Assembly (NCBI RefSeq): GCF_045207655.1 | Contig: NZ_CP108785.1 | Span: 4,588,001-4,652,000, forward strand | Reading direction: 5' to 3' | Origin: Embleya sp045207655 | GTDB lineage: Bacteria; Actinomycetota; Actinomycetes; Streptomycetales; Streptomycetaceae | DNA length: 64,000 bases | Shown here: positions 8,021 through 16,931 of the stretch, in pieces | Numbering within the stretch: position 1 is the first letter of the stretch | How the letters are laid out: the number at the start of each line of letters is the position of its first letter | Made by a program: the position numbers and the translations under genes | The notes under the pieces: model-generated | Told to the model about the DNA's origin: nothing | Seen by the model: the letters and a program-made list of their open reading frames with translations, nothing else | Database searches by the model: none

Positions 8021-8921
8021 TCACGACTCACCCAACTGGAAGTTCCAGACGACCAGCGCCGGCGCGCCTGCGCTGACGGCTCGTGTTGCCTCGGGCACCA
8101 TGTCGGCCAGACACCACGGCCACAGCTCCCACGGTCCCACCGCCCCGAACGTGCCTGTCCGATCCGCGGACTCCGCCCGTTCGTTGGTCGGCAGGGGAGG
8201 TTCCTCGCAGCGACGCACGTGCAGTCCCACCGGCAGCGCGGCACGCAGGTAGTCCCCGATCGAGTGGCGGTGGGTACTCAGCCGTCCAGGTCGGCCATCA
8301 GCGCTGCGCACGGGTGGAATCGCGCCCTGCGCCACTCGCTCGGGGTGCATGTCGGCGATCACCAGGTGTCCGCCCGGACGCAGAACTCTGGCGAACTCCG
8401 CCAGTACCGGCTTGAGTGTCGAGACGTGGGTCAGCGCCAAGGCACACACGACCAGATCAACCTCGGCGTCGGCCACCGGGAGTCGGTGCAGATCACCGAG
8501 CAGGAACTTGCCCTGCGGCACCCGGGTACGCGCCCGCGCGAGCATGTTCGGGCGAGCTGTCCACGCCGATCACCCGATGGCCACGACCGGCCAGAAACTC
8601 GGCATGCCGACCAGTCCCGCACGCGGCGTCCAGAGCAACACCCCCGGGCAGCGAGTCCACGATCTCCTTGACCACGGGCTCGTCGAGGTCGAACGCCGAG
8701 TTGGGCCGGTCATATGTCGCCGACCACAGTCGATAGCCTGTAACGGTGTCGACCCGGTCGACTTCCACGGCTGCGTCTGCCAGTGCCTCGTCGGCGAGCA
8801 CTCTGCGGATCTCCGCGATCCGGGCCTCCACGAAGTCGCGGTCGAACTCTCCGGTGAATGCGCGCAACAAGGCAATGCCCTCAAGCCCGAGCAGGTACGC
8901 CCGCGGGTCCTCATACATCAC
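8021..8921 (-). pseudogene. Class I SAM methyltransferase broken by a single-base frameshift
   Basis: Two minus-strand frames join into one methyltransferase. The first (8921 down to about 8546) holds the start, the cofactor motif LDAACGTGRHAEFLAGRGHR and VIGVDSSPE. The second (8545 to 8021) continues MLARARTRVPQGKFLLGD, HRLPV, and ends VVWNFQLGES. Family logic expects VDSSPDMLARAR; the DNA reads CCCGAACATGCTC where CCCGACATGCTC would restore the frame, so one extra A at about 8546-8547 splits the gene. It could be a true pseudogene or an assembly error. Intact length would be about 299 residues. Substrate is unknown; it belongs to the ubiE/Methyltransf_11 type. Confidence 0.8.
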
Positions 8922-9012
8922 CCTACGGAGGCTAACGACGCGCCTCCGAGCGAGCCACCGGATTATCGGGCGGCCCGTGTTGCGTGGCCTGGTGACACGA
9001 AACCGCCGATCG

Positions 9013-9765
9013 CTACCTCTCGTGGGTACCGTGAGTCGCGGCCAGTCCGTCCAGGAGGTGCCTCAGCAGGCGGTCGAATGTCGCGTCCGGGTCGGCGGAA
9101 CGGGCCGGTTCCGCCATCACCCGAGACAGGCGCGGGTAATCCGGGCTCGCCGCCACCGCCCGCAGGTAGCGGCCCTGGGCCTCGGCCAGTTCGCGCGTGG
9201 TCCGGCCGGCGCGGGCCGCGGCGCGGTCTTGGGCGACCTCGTATCCGACGTGGCTCGCCACGAATCCCACCACCAGGCTGATCACTTCGAGTGCGCCGTG
9301 TCCGTCGAACCCCGCCGGTTCGAGCACGGCGAGCGCGTGTTCCGTGAAGGCGAGCGTGTTCGGCCCGAGCGTCTGCCGTTCCGACAGGGCGGCCGGCAGC
9401 CACGGATGACGTCGCATCAGGTCCCGCTGGGCGTGCGCGATTTCTCGCAGATCCTCGGCCCATGCCCCCGTCGGGGCGGATGGATCCGGCTGGTCACCGG
9501 CGACTCGGTCGATCATCAACTCCAGCAGGGTCTCCTTGTTGGGCACATAGGAGTACAGGGACATCACCCCGACACCGACGCGCGCCGCGACGCTGCGCAT
9601 GGTCACGGCGGCGAGCCCGTCGGCGTCGGCGATCGCGACGGCCGCGGCCGTCACCTCGGCGCGGCTGTGCGTGGGCGGGCGGCCACGACGGGGTTGCGGC
9701 CGAGCCGGCCACAACGCCTCGGGGTCCACACCAGGGCTTCGTTCGGATGAGTCCGGACCGGCCAC
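9013..9765 (-). CDS. TetR family repressor
   Basis: About 250 residues. After an RPQPRRGRPPTHSRAEV lead, the helix-turn-helix runs from AAAVAIADADGLAAVTM through RSVAARVGVGVMSLYSYV to NKETLLELM; the long C-terminal ligand domain (TetR_C type) follows. I chose the GTG at 9765, which has AAAGGAG at ideal spacing; upstream ATGs at 9819 and 9825 would add about 18-20 residues without a good site. It is divergent from the CocE-type hydrolase gene at 9933, with a near-perfect palindrome between them at 9839-9861, so it probably controls itself and that gene. Confidence 0.88.
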   Translation of the reverse strand: MAGPDSSERSPGVDPEALWPARPQPRRGRPPTHSRAEVTAAAVAIADADGLAAVTMRSVAARVGVGVMSLYSYVPNKETLLELMIDRVAGDQPDPSAPTGAWAEDLREIAHAQRDLMRRHPWLPAALSERQTLGPNTLAFTEHALAVLEPAGFDGHGALEVISLVVGFVASHVGYEVAQDRAAARAGRTTRELAEAQGRYLRAVAASPDYPRLSRVMAEPARSADPDATFDRLLRHLLDGLAATHGTHER

Positions 9766-9838
9766 GGCGGCTCCTTTCACAGGTGGGTGCTCGATGGGTG
9801 CCGGGTGGGTGCCGGGCATGTCCATCCAAGCATGCGCT

Positions 9839-9861
9839 ATTCTGGTACTTAGTACGAGAAT
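9839..9861. promoter_or_regulatory. 23-bp palindromic operator
   Basis: The arms ATTCT-n-GTACT and AGTAC-n-AGAAT are symmetrical around a single central base; the only unpaired positions are the central base and one in each arm. It lies in the divergent TetR/hydrolase promoter region, about 75 bases upstream of each start, and is the obvious TetR binding site. Confidence 0.75.
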
Positions 9862-9932
9862 GGCGATCGCCACCAAGCACGGCCCGACGGTGACCCAGTG
9901 CATCGCGCGCAAGGTCGGAAAGCGAGAGCACC

Positions 9933-11636
9933 ATGACGAGCACCACCTCCCACCCGATGTCCCCGGACCGACCCCCGCGGAAGCCGCCGCGTCGGGTCCG
10001 GGCGATGCGGCGCACGCTGCGCGGAATGCCCGCCGCCCCGTATCGGGTGGCATACGAGGCCGACCTGCGGATTCCCGCCGCCGACGGCAGCCCGCTGGTG
10101 GCCGACCACTACTTCCCGGCCGCCCCCGGCGACTTCCCCACGTTGCTCCTGCGCTCGCCGTACGGACGAGGTTTCCCCTGGTCCTCGATGTACGGACTCG
10201 CCTTCGCCGAACACGGGTTCCACGTCGTCCTGCAGAGCTGCCGGGGCACCGGCGGATCCGGCGGCACGTTCGCGCTCTGGCACAACGAGGCCGCCGACGG
10301 GCAGTCGACACTTGCGTGGCTGCGCGAACAGCCCTGGTTCACGGGGGTGTTGGGCACCATCGGCTCGAGCTACCTCGGCTACACACAGTGGGCCACGGCG
10401 CTCGACCCACCCCCGGAGTTGCGCGCGATGGTTTTCCACGCCGGCCTGCACGACCCGCACGCGTACTTCCACGCCGGCGGCGTCTTCCACCTGGAGAACG
10501 CGCTCGCCACCACCGCGGGCTTCCTGCACCAGCACCGAAGCAATTGGCGGTTCGTCAAGGCGGCCATCCGTCTCCAGCGCACCCTGCGGCGCGTCGCCCG
10601 CACGCTCCCACTGTCGGACGCCTGCGCCCTCGGACTCGGCGAGCGGGTGCCGTTCCTGGAGGGTGCGCTCGCCCACCCCGACGCCGCCGACCCGCACTGG
10701 GCGGGCGCGGACGCGGGCCGCGCCGCCGACACGCTCTCCGTGCCGACGCTCCTGGTCGCCGGTCGGCACGACGTCATGTTCGAGCAGAACCTCGGCCAGT
10801 ACCACCGACTGCGACGGGCCGGATGCGAGACGGCACTGCTCGTCGGGCCGTGGACGCACGCCTCGATGCTGCAACAGGGGTGGCCGGAGGTGTTCGCGGA
10901 CAGTCTGGCCTGGCTGCGCGCGCACCTGTATGACGATCGGTCGACGTTGCGGGAGTCCCCGGTGCGGGTGCACGTGGGCGGCGCCGACGACTGGCGGGAT
11001 CTACCGGAGTGGCCTCCGGTGGATGCGGCAGCGCAGCGCCGGTACATCGCGGCCGACGGCGCGCTGAGCGACCGGCCCGATCCGGCCTCGGCGCCCTTGA
11101 CGCTCCGCTACGACCCCGCCGACCCGACACCCTCCGTCGGCGGCGCGACGCTCTCGCCCAAGGCCGGCCCCCGTGACAACACCGCGTTGGAGGCTCGCGA
11201 CGACGTCCTGATCTTCACCACACCGCCGCTGACCGAGCCGCTGGAGGTGTGCGGTCCCGTGCTCGCGGAGCTGTACGCGGCCACCGGCACCGATCACATC
11301 GACGTGTTCGCCCGTCTGTGCGACGTCGACGAACGCGGCCGGTCGACCAATGTGTGCGACGGCATCCTCCGGTTGACCCCGAACGGCTCATCGCCGGCGC
11401 GGGTCGTCGTCGTGTTGAGTGCCACCGCGTACCGCTTCGCGGCCGGGCATCGCATGCGCCTCCAGTTGAGCGGCGGCGCCCACCCACGCTTCGCCCGCAA
11501 CACCGGATCGGGGGAGCCCGCGCACACGGCGCGGGAGATCGTGCCGACGAGCGTGGCGTTGTATCCGGATTCGGCCCTGGTCCTGAGCGTCGTCCCGACT
11601 CGGACGCCGGATGGCCGTCCGGTGGATCGCCCCTGA
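9933..11636 (+). CDS. CocE/NonD family (X-Pro dipeptidyl-peptidase S15-type) hydrolase
   Basis: 567-residue alpha/beta hydrolase. The nucleophile elbow GTIGSSYLGY puts the catalytic Ser at about residue 146, within the S15/CocE pattern G-x-S-Y-x-G; QSCRGTGGSGG upstream is the family oxyanion region, and the C-terminal half is the jelly-roll X-Pro dipeptidyl-peptidase domain (LRYDPADPTPSVGG, LEVCGPV). Such enzymes cleave acyl or prolyl bonds in esters (cocaine), beta-lactam side chains or peptides. No signal peptide is seen, so it is probably cytoplasmic. It is divergently transcribed from the TetR gene and likely induced by that repressor's ligand, which may be its substrate. Substrate is not predictable. 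Confidence 0.88.
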   Translation: MTSTTSHPMSPDRPPRKPPRRVRAMRRTLRGMPAAPYRVAYEADLRIPAADGSPLVADHYFPAAPGDFPTLLLRSPYGRGFPWSSMYGLAFAEHGFHVVLQSCRGTGGSGGTFALWHNEAADGQSTLAWLREQPWFTGVLGTIGSSYLGYTQWATALDPPPELRAMVFHAGLHDPHAYFHAGGVFHLENALATTAGFLHQHRSNWRFVKAAIRLQRTLRRVARTLPLSDACALGLGERVPFLEGALAHPDAADPHWAGADAGRAADTLSVPTLLVAGRHDVMFEQNLGQYHRLRRAGCETALLVGPWTHASMLQQGWPEVFADSLAWLRAHLYDDRSTLRESPVRVHVGGADDWRDLPEWPPVDAAAQRRYIAADGALSDRPDPASAPLTLRYDPADPTPSVGGATLSPKAGPRDNTALEARDDVLIFTTPPLTEPLEVCGPVLAELYAATGTDHIDVFARLCDVDERGRSTNVCDGILRLTPNGSSPARVVVVLSATAYRFAAGHRMRLQLSGGAHPRFARNTGSGEPAHTAREIVPTSVALYPDSALVLSVVPTRTPDGRPVDRP

Positions 11637-11920
11637 GAATCTCGGTTTCGGGAACGGTGCGGGGGCGTCCTCGTCGGGGCATGGTCGCCGCCGTGTCGGA
11701 TGTGGCGTTGGTCTCGGCCGCCGGAAGTGCCGAAGCTTTCGCCAGGTGCCGGATTTGACGGGGCCGGAAGACTGGGAGAGAGGGCAATCCGCCGGTCGAA
11801 TCGGGTCGGACACCCGAGCCTCGATCATCGGGGGTCTCGCACGTCGAGGTCTTGGGTTCCCGGGCGGTGGACGCGCGGGCGAGGGCGGCCGGTGCGGGTT
11901 GCCCGGACGGGAAGAGCGGA

Positions 11921-12772
11921 ATGCGGGAACGTGTGGGACGTGTCGGTGTGGTCACCGGGGCGGCCGGCGGGATCGGCTACGGCATCGCGCGGGCGCTGGC
12001 GGGCGAGGGGATGCGGGTGGTCCTCGCGGACCGGGACGCGGTACGGCTCGAGGAGGCCGCCGCGACGCTGGGGGCGGACGGCGCCGAGGTGTTGGCGGTG
12101 CCCACCGACGTGCGGGACGCGGCGGCCGTCCAAGCCCTCGCGGATGCCGCGCTGGCCGGGTTCGGACGGGTCGACGTCGTCTGCAACAACGCCGGGGTGT
12201 GGACGCTGAACAGGCAGTGGGAGACCGAACTCGTCGACTGGCGGTGGGTCGTGGACGTCAACCTGTGGGGCGTCGTGCACGGCGTACGGACCTTCGTCCC
12301 GCTGATGCTCGCGCAACCGGAAGGCGGGCACATCGTGAACACCGCGTCGATGGGCGGCCTGATCGGCGGCGCGATGACCGGACCCTACAGTGCCACGAAG
12401 CACGCCATCGTCGGCCTGACCAAGGGGCTGCGCGCGGAACTCGCCGGAACCGCGGTCGGGGTGTCGCTGCTGTGTCCGGGCAAGGTGCGGTCCGAGATGC
12501 TCGACCGGGTCAACGCGCGCCCCGCCGCGGACGCCGCCGACGAGACTCCCGGCGACGGCGGGCCGACTCCGGCGGCGCGGGACGTGATCGACGCGATGCG
12601 CAGGTCACAGGCGGGGGCGATGAGCGCCCGGGAGGCCGGCGAACAGGTCGCCGCGGCGATCCGCGAGGACCGGTTCTGGGTGCTGCCGGGCGCCGATGCC
12701 CACGTGCCCTTGCTGCACGCGGAGTTCGACGAGTTGATCGGCGCGTTCGGATCGATGCCGGCCGACGGGTGA
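11921..12772 (+). CDS. Short-chain dehydrogenase/reductase (SDR)
   Basis: 283 residues of classical SDR. TGAAGGIGYGIA is the cofactor glycine motif, CNNAGVW the NNAG stabilising motif, NTASMGG holds the catalytic Ser region and YSATKHA the YxxxK pair. ADRDA after beta-2 suggests NAD rather than NADP. The ATG at 11921 follows a GGGAAGAGCGGA purine stretch. It is not clearly linked to the upstream hydrolase (284-base gap). A C-terminal extension (residues about 200-283) with an Asp/Pro-rich insertion resembles SDRs of the 'SDR family NAD(P)-dependent oxidoreductase' type acting on small alcohols or ketones; substrate unknown. Confidence 0.88.
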   Translation: MRERVGRVGVVTGAAGGIGYGIARALAGEGMRVVLADRDAVRLEEAAATLGADGAEVLAVPTDVRDAAAVQALADAALAGFGRVDVVCNNAGVWTLNRQWETELVDWRWVVDVNLWGVVHGVRTFVPLMLAQPEGGHIVNTASMGGLIGGAMTGPYSATKHAIVGLTKGLRAELAGTAVGVSLLCPGKVRSEMLDRVNARPAADAADETPGDGGPTPAARDVIDAMRRSQAGAMSAREAGEQVAAAIREDRFWVLPGADAHVPLLHAEFDELIGAFGSMPADG

Positions 12773-13202
12773 GCCCCGGACTCGGCATGTGCCGAAGGAC
12801 AAGGACGCCCCCGTCCGGGGATCACCGCAGAATCCGAAGCGGCGGTGGGTCGCAGCGTGCTCCGGCGGGGGCAACGTGGTGTCGGTCGTCGTCTCCGGAG
12901 CCGATGTCACACTCCTTGGATCTGCGTCGTCTGGAGGGCATGAGAATCGCAGTTGCCAGGGGAAACGGGCGGACGGGGCGCCGCATGATCGACGAACCGC
13001 GTGCGTGTGGCGGTGGGGTGCGCGCGCCCGGTCGATCATCCCAGGGTCGTCCGATCCCAGCGCGAACCGTCGCGGAGCCGGAGCCGGTCGGGGTCGTCGC
13101 CGAGGTCACCGACATCGCCCACTCGTGCGAACCGACCCGACGCGGGCGCGGGCGCGGACGCGGGAGCAGCGGGCGGTGGGCGACGGCGATGCCGGTACCG
13201 CC
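12773..13202. other. Intergenic, no gene seen
   Basis: No convincing coding frame, RNA or operator. It leads into the MMPL remnant and may be decayed sequence of the missing body of that gene, but no recognisable transporter residues survive here. Confidence 0.3.
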
Positions 13203-13325
13203 GACGCGGTGGTTATCCGGTGCCTTGTCGTACCGGCGATGATGCAACTCCTCGGCCGCTGGGCTTGGTGGATGCCGGCGTGGCTGGATCGGCTGCTCCC
13301 TCGCGTGGAGGTGGAGCGCGGCTGA
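13203..13325 (+). pseudogene. C-terminal remnant of an MMPL/RND transporter
   Basis: The last 40 codons read VIRCLVVPAMMQLLGRWAWW then MPAWLDRLLPRVEVERG and stop. Ending LVPAxMxLLGRxxWWxPxWLDRLLP is the characteristic tail of actinobacterial MMPL transporters (last transmembrane helix plus amphipathic end). Nothing of the other roughly 700 residues is present upstream, so this is a deletion remnant. A strong hairpin follows 11 bases after the stop, i.e. the original gene's terminator has survived too. Confidence 0.7.
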
Positions 13326-13335
13326 CGGTCGAGGC

Positions 13336-13374
13336 GGTGCGCCCCCGGCGGAGCCGCTCCGTCGGGGGCGCACC
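13336..13374 (+). terminator. Strong hairpin after the MMPL remnant
   Basis: GGTGCGCCCCCGGCGG pairs with CCGTCGGGGGCGCACC (16-bp stem, one mismatch) around a 7-base loop. Its position just after a gene end marks it as a terminator. Confidence 0.7.
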
Positions 13375-13721
13375 GGGACGATGCGGCGCCCCGTGGCGCG
13401 CGTGAAGCCGGCCGACCCATCGAAGTCGTAGTCGAGGTCGGCCAACCGGGCGTGAGTTCACGCGGCCGACCGCAAGTGCCGGGCGGTGGCGTACGCGTAG
13501 TGCGGCGCAACCCGCGGGTCCAACGCGTCCGCGTCCCACCCCGGGACGGCGGCGCCGACGCGACGTCGGCCGGCGACACGGCGCCCGGGTGTGGTTCGAC
13601 CCTGGTCGGCGTCGCCGGCCGTCGGCGACCACCGATGGCCGGGCACGGTGGCGACGGTGATCGGGCGCGCCTGCCGTTTGCACTCGTCGGCTACCGCCGG
13701 TACTCCGCATGAGACGAGGTC
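13375..13721. other. Intergenic, possible short coding remnant
   Basis: On the minus strand a stretch near 13458-13550 reads VPGWDADALDPRVAPHYAYA, which looks protein-like but stops soon after and has no start. It is too short to name. No other feature was seen. Confidence 0.25.
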
Positions 13722-14516
13722 TCAACCGCGCTGTGCCGCCGTGACCTTGTCGGTTTGCGCCTTGAGGACGGCCGGTGGGATCTCTTGGTCGGCGTTTTGC
13801 GAGGCGCCCTGCACGATGACGTAACCGGCGCGCGTCGTGGTCATCCTGGCGCTGAGGCCGATATCCGAAGAGACCTTGAAGGCGATGCTTTCGTCACCGG
13901 TGTTCGGGTTCGGCAGCGGCGTTACGTGGTATGTCAGCGACGGCGTGCCATAGCGGAAGGTGCCGCATGAGGGGAGAGCCGCCTTGGCGTCCTTCAACAG
14001 CTTCTCGGCCACGCCCGGTTGATACGAGGCGAGGGAGAACGCGTACTGCGACTCCGTTGCGCCCGGCGGCGTCAGTTCGCCGCTGATGTGTGCGACGGAG
14101 GAATGGGTCACGCCGCCTCCGCCCATCAGATCCATGATGGACTGGCAGGCCGGCTTGTCGACGGTCGACACGTCCGGCTTCTCGACCTCCGGTGCCGCAA
14201 CCCGCCAGCCGGTGGACGGGAGGTCGGCGGCGACCACGAATGCCGCCTTGAGCTGTGCCGCGTTGAGCGTCTTGGCCGGCGAGCCCTTGCCATCCGACGG
14301 TCGTGAAGTGCCGCTGCCGGACGGCCCGGGGGCGCCGGACCCGGACGCCTGGGGGGAACCGGGGGCACTGGTCGAGGATCCGGTCGTGGCACTGTTCGTC
14401 GGCGAACCGCTCTTGCCGTCCGCGTTGTTGCCGGAGCCGTCGGAACAGCCGACGGCGAACAGCAGCAGCGGGGCCACCGCCGCCGCCGTGGTCAATCGTT
14501 GACGTGCGGAGTGCAT
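13722..14516 (-). CDS. Secreted lipoprotein of unknown function
   Basis: 264 residues. A basic start, hydrophobic core and lipobox LLFAVGC (Cys at residue 24) show a type II signal peptide. A Ser/Gly/Pro/Thr-rich linker of about 55 residues follows, then a folded domain (about residues 83-264) beginning LNAAQLKAAFVVAADLPSTG. Two Cys (in PACQS and PSCGT) may form a disulfide. The domain type is common among streptomycete lipoproteins of the PknH-sensor-like/'sensor domain' style, but I do not assign a function. No operon partner. Confidence 0.82.
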   Translation of the reverse strand: MHSARQRLTTAAAVAPLLLFAVGCSDGSGNNADGKSGSPTNSATTGSSTSAPGSPQASGSGAPGPSGSGTSRPSDGKGSPAKTLNAAQLKAAFVVAADLPSTGWRVAAPEVEKPDVSTVDKPACQSIMDLMGGGGVTHSSVAHISGELTPPGATESQYAFSLASYQPGVAEKLLKDAKAALPSCGTFRYGTPSLTYHVTPLPNPNTGDESIAFKVSSDIGLSARMTTTRAGYVIVQGASQNADQEIPPAVLKAQTDKVTAAQRG

Positions 14517-15082
14517 GAATTCGGTCTCTCTGTGGGCGGTGTACCGGGAGCAGGGCTGTCCGACGATACGTGTGTCGCAGTGGAGTGTTGGGGGGAGTTA
14601 CGTTCCGTCTTGCGGTGGTGCACTGATGCGGATGTGCGGATGCCTTTTCGATGCGACGGGAACCGATGTGCGCCGGGTGGGGAAATTGTCCTATGCGGGC
14701 ATGCGCGTGCGCGCATCCTCGCGCAATCGGGACTGGGAATCCGGTGGGGAAAGCACCGCGCGCCCACACGCCTTCCGAGCTTCTTCCGCTCGGGCCTCCG
14801 CGAACTCGTGCACGGCACCGAACACGACTCGGACTTCGCCAAGTCGGATGGCCGGGCAACGACTACCGGCAGGCGCGCAGCCGCTCGCCGAGCATCAGGG
14901 ACCCGGTGGCCGTCGAGGGCGCCCACTTCGTCGGCGGGTCGGGTGGCCAGGAGATCCCGCCACCGAGCACGACCGAGCTACACCGACCCGGGCCTGACTT
15001 CGGCGCTCGTGGGCGCGGTTGGGTACCGTCGGGGCACGAGGGGCGCTGGGGGGTGTCCCGGACTCGGGGGAGTTGAACGGCC
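14517..15082. other. 566-base intergenic region
   Basis: Lower GC than its surroundings in its first 200 bases, as expected for promoters of the divergent flanking genes (lipoprotein leftward, membrane protein rightward). I see no gene or clear operator. Confidence 0.35.
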
Positions 15083-15457
15083 ATGCCTGCCTTGGACGAA
15101 CGGAACGGTGCTGGCTCTGCGGCGAGTCGGCCGCAGTGGTGGTGGTGCGTCCCGGTGGCGGTGACGCTCATCGGACTGCCGGTCCTACTCTTCGCCGACT
15201 GGCACATCCTGGCGGACCTGTGGTTCGGGAACTGCGAGCACGACGACAACTCTTGCGACGGCCCGTACACCGAAGCCGGGAAGCTCAGAGCCAAAGCGGT
15301 CACATGGTTCCTGGCGGCCGGCCAGATAGCGGCGTTCTCCGCCATGTGGGGTACCGCGAAGAGCCGCAAGGCGAAGGTACGGGCGCGGCAGGCGCTCGCC
15401 CACGGTGCTCTCGTTGCGGCCCCGGTGGCGGCCGGGGCGGTGGCTTGGATCTGGTGA
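15083..15457 (+). CDS. Small membrane protein
   Basis: 124 residues with three hydrophobic segments: about 22-38 (CVPVAVTLIGLPVLLF), 72-90 (AVTWFLAAGQIAAFSAMWG) and 105-124 ending in IW. The loop between the first two has two Cys (NCEHDDNSCDG) that could form an extracytoplasmic disulfide. GGGGGAG precedes the ATG. No family recognised and no partner; the tandem hairpins at 15691 and 15732 lie downstream. Confidence 0.7.
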   Translation: MPALDERNGAGSAASRPQWWWCVPVAVTLIGLPVLLFADWHILADLWFGNCEHDDNSCDGPYTEAGKLRAKAVTWFLAAGQIAAFSAMWGTAKSRKAKVRARQALAHGALVAAPVAAGAVAWIW

Positions 15458-15690
15458 TGTGGCCGGTTGTCGGTTGTGGGTTTCAGTTGCGTCGGGTGGT
15501 TTCGGGGCGTGCGTGGGCGGTGCGTCACCTGTCGGACGTCGACGGGTCCGGAACCGTCGGGGGCAGCAGGAGGCCTGTCGGATCCCGCCCGGGATCGTTC
15601 GGATCGACGATGGCGGGGAGCAGGCAGGAATGGCCTCCATGCGTGCCGCCTCGCGAAAGCTGGTGAACGCCACCTTCGCCGTTCGAGATG

Positions 15691-15722
15691 ACTCGGGCTC
15701 CGGGCCTGGCCGGAGCCCGAGT
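15691..15722. terminator. Perfect 13-bp hairpin (first of two)
   Basis: ACTCGGGCTCCGG and CCGGAGCCCGAGT pair perfectly around six bases. It lies between the convergent membrane-protein gene and the oxidoreductase gene. Confidence 0.75.
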
Positions 15723-15731
15723 GAAGACGAT

Positions 15732-15763
15732 GTTGCCCGGGACGCTTCGGCGTCCCGGGCAAC
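15732..15763. terminator. Perfect 14-bp hairpin with TTCG loop (second of two)
   Basis: GTTGCCCGGGACGC and GCGTCCCGGGCAAC pair perfectly around the very stable TTCG tetraloop, nine bases after the first hairpin. A double bidirectional terminator between convergent genes is the simplest reading. Confidence 0.75.
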
Positions 15764-15915
15764 GTGTGTGAGCGGCAGTGCCGGGTTTCAGTGCGGGGCC
15801 TGCCCGCGTGGCCCACTGGTGCCGATGGGTCGCGGGTGTGGTCGCTGTCGGGGGTGCGGGCCGCCCGCCGGTGGTGAAGGGGATGGCGGGCGGCCCGGTC
15901 GGGGGTGGGGTGTGT

Positions 15916-16851
15916 TCAGGGGGCGAGTACGACCGTTTTACCGCTCAGTCGTCCGGTGCCGGCGTCGTTGTGGACGGCGGCCAGGTCGGTGGCCGGTCGG
16001 TGGGCGGCGATGTGGAGGCGGAGGGTGCCGGCGTCGATCTTGGCGGCCAGTTCGGCGAGTTGGGTTGCGTCGCTGCGGACCCACAGGTTCGCGCTGCGCA
16101 CCCCACGCGTGGGGTCGTCGGGGACGGGGCCGGCCGTGCTGGCGGCGACCCCGCCGTCGGCGACGTGGTGCGTCAGGTGCGCGAGTTCCTCCGGGGAGAG
16201 GCGCACGTGGTTGATCACGACCTGGAACGGACCGCCCACGACGGCCGGGCCCGCGGCGAGGTCGAGGGGGCCGACCACCCGGTCGGCGCCGTAGCCGCGG
16301 AGGCGGTCGGCGTGCTGCGGCGCGTCGACCGCGGTCACGTGTGCTCCCGCGTCGACGGCGAGTTGCACGACGAGGCTGCCCACCGCGCCGCCGGCTCCGT
16401 TGATCAGGACGGTGTGGCCGGGCTCGAGTTCGGCGAGTTCGAACGCGGTCTGCCAGGCGGCCAGGCCGGTCAGTGGCAGTGCCGCAGCGTCGATCAGCTC
16501 GATCGTGCGGGGCGCCGGGGCGAGGGATTCGGCCGGGGCGAGGACGTACTCGGCGGCGGCGCCGGCCGAGTCGAGGGGCAGCATCGCCACGACCCGGTCG
16601 CCGACCTGCGGGCCGGTGACGCCCGGGCCGAGTTCGGCGACGGTGCCCGCCAGGTCGATCCCGGGCACGTACGGGAGAGTTATCGGGATCATCTCGGCCA
16701 GGACGCCGGCGCGGATGTGGTCGTCGACGGGGTTGAACGAGGTGGCCGCGACCCGTACCAGGACCTGTCCGGTGCCGGGGACCGGGCGGTCGACGTCCTC
16801 GTGGCGCAGGACCTCGCTGCCGCCGAACTCGTGGAAACGTATTGCCTTCAT
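15916..16851 (-). CDS. NADP-dependent quinone/alkenal oxidoreductase (zinc-independent MDR)
   Basis: 311-residue medium-chain reductase of the QOR type. It starts MKAIRFHEFGGSEVL, the typical QOR N-terminus, lacks the zinc-binding Cys cluster, and carries VLINGAGGAVGSLVVQLA as the NADPH-binding AxGxxG loop (about residues 143-160). GGAAG lies just upstream of the ATG. It probably reduces quinones or activated alkenes. It follows the dioxygenase gene on the same strand (80-base gap), downstream of the four MarR operators, so both are likely induced together, for example by phenolic or quinone stress. Confidence 0.85.
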   Translation of the reverse strand: MKAIRFHEFGGSEVLRHEDVDRPVPGTGQVLVRVAATSFNPVDDHIRAGVLAEMIPITLPYVPGIDLAGTVAELGPGVTGPQVGDRVVAMLPLDSAGAAAEYVLAPAESLAPAPRTIELIDAAALPLTGLAAWQTAFELAELEPGHTVLINGAGGAVGSLVVQLAVDAGAHVTAVDAPQHADRLRGYGADRVVGPLDLAAGPAVVGGPFQVVINHVRLSPEELAHLTHHVADGGVAASTAGPVPDDPTRGVRSANLWVRSDATQLAELAAKIDAGTLRLHIAAHRPATDLAAVHNDAGTGRLSGKTVVLAP

Positions 16852-16931
16852 GGCACTTCCTTCGGGGTGTGGTGATGTCGTCGCCGACGGGTGCGGCGAT
16901 CGGGGTGGGAAGGCTGAGCACGTCGGTGTGC

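Noticed and set aside
12822..13445. Minus-strand open frame opposite the MMPL remnant
   Set aside because: No start signal, Arg/Pro-rich, antisense to recognisable transporter residues.
13722..14516. Serine/threonine kinase sensor lipoprotein (PknH-type)
   Set aside because: General resemblance only; no diagnostic motif, so left as unknown lipoprotein.
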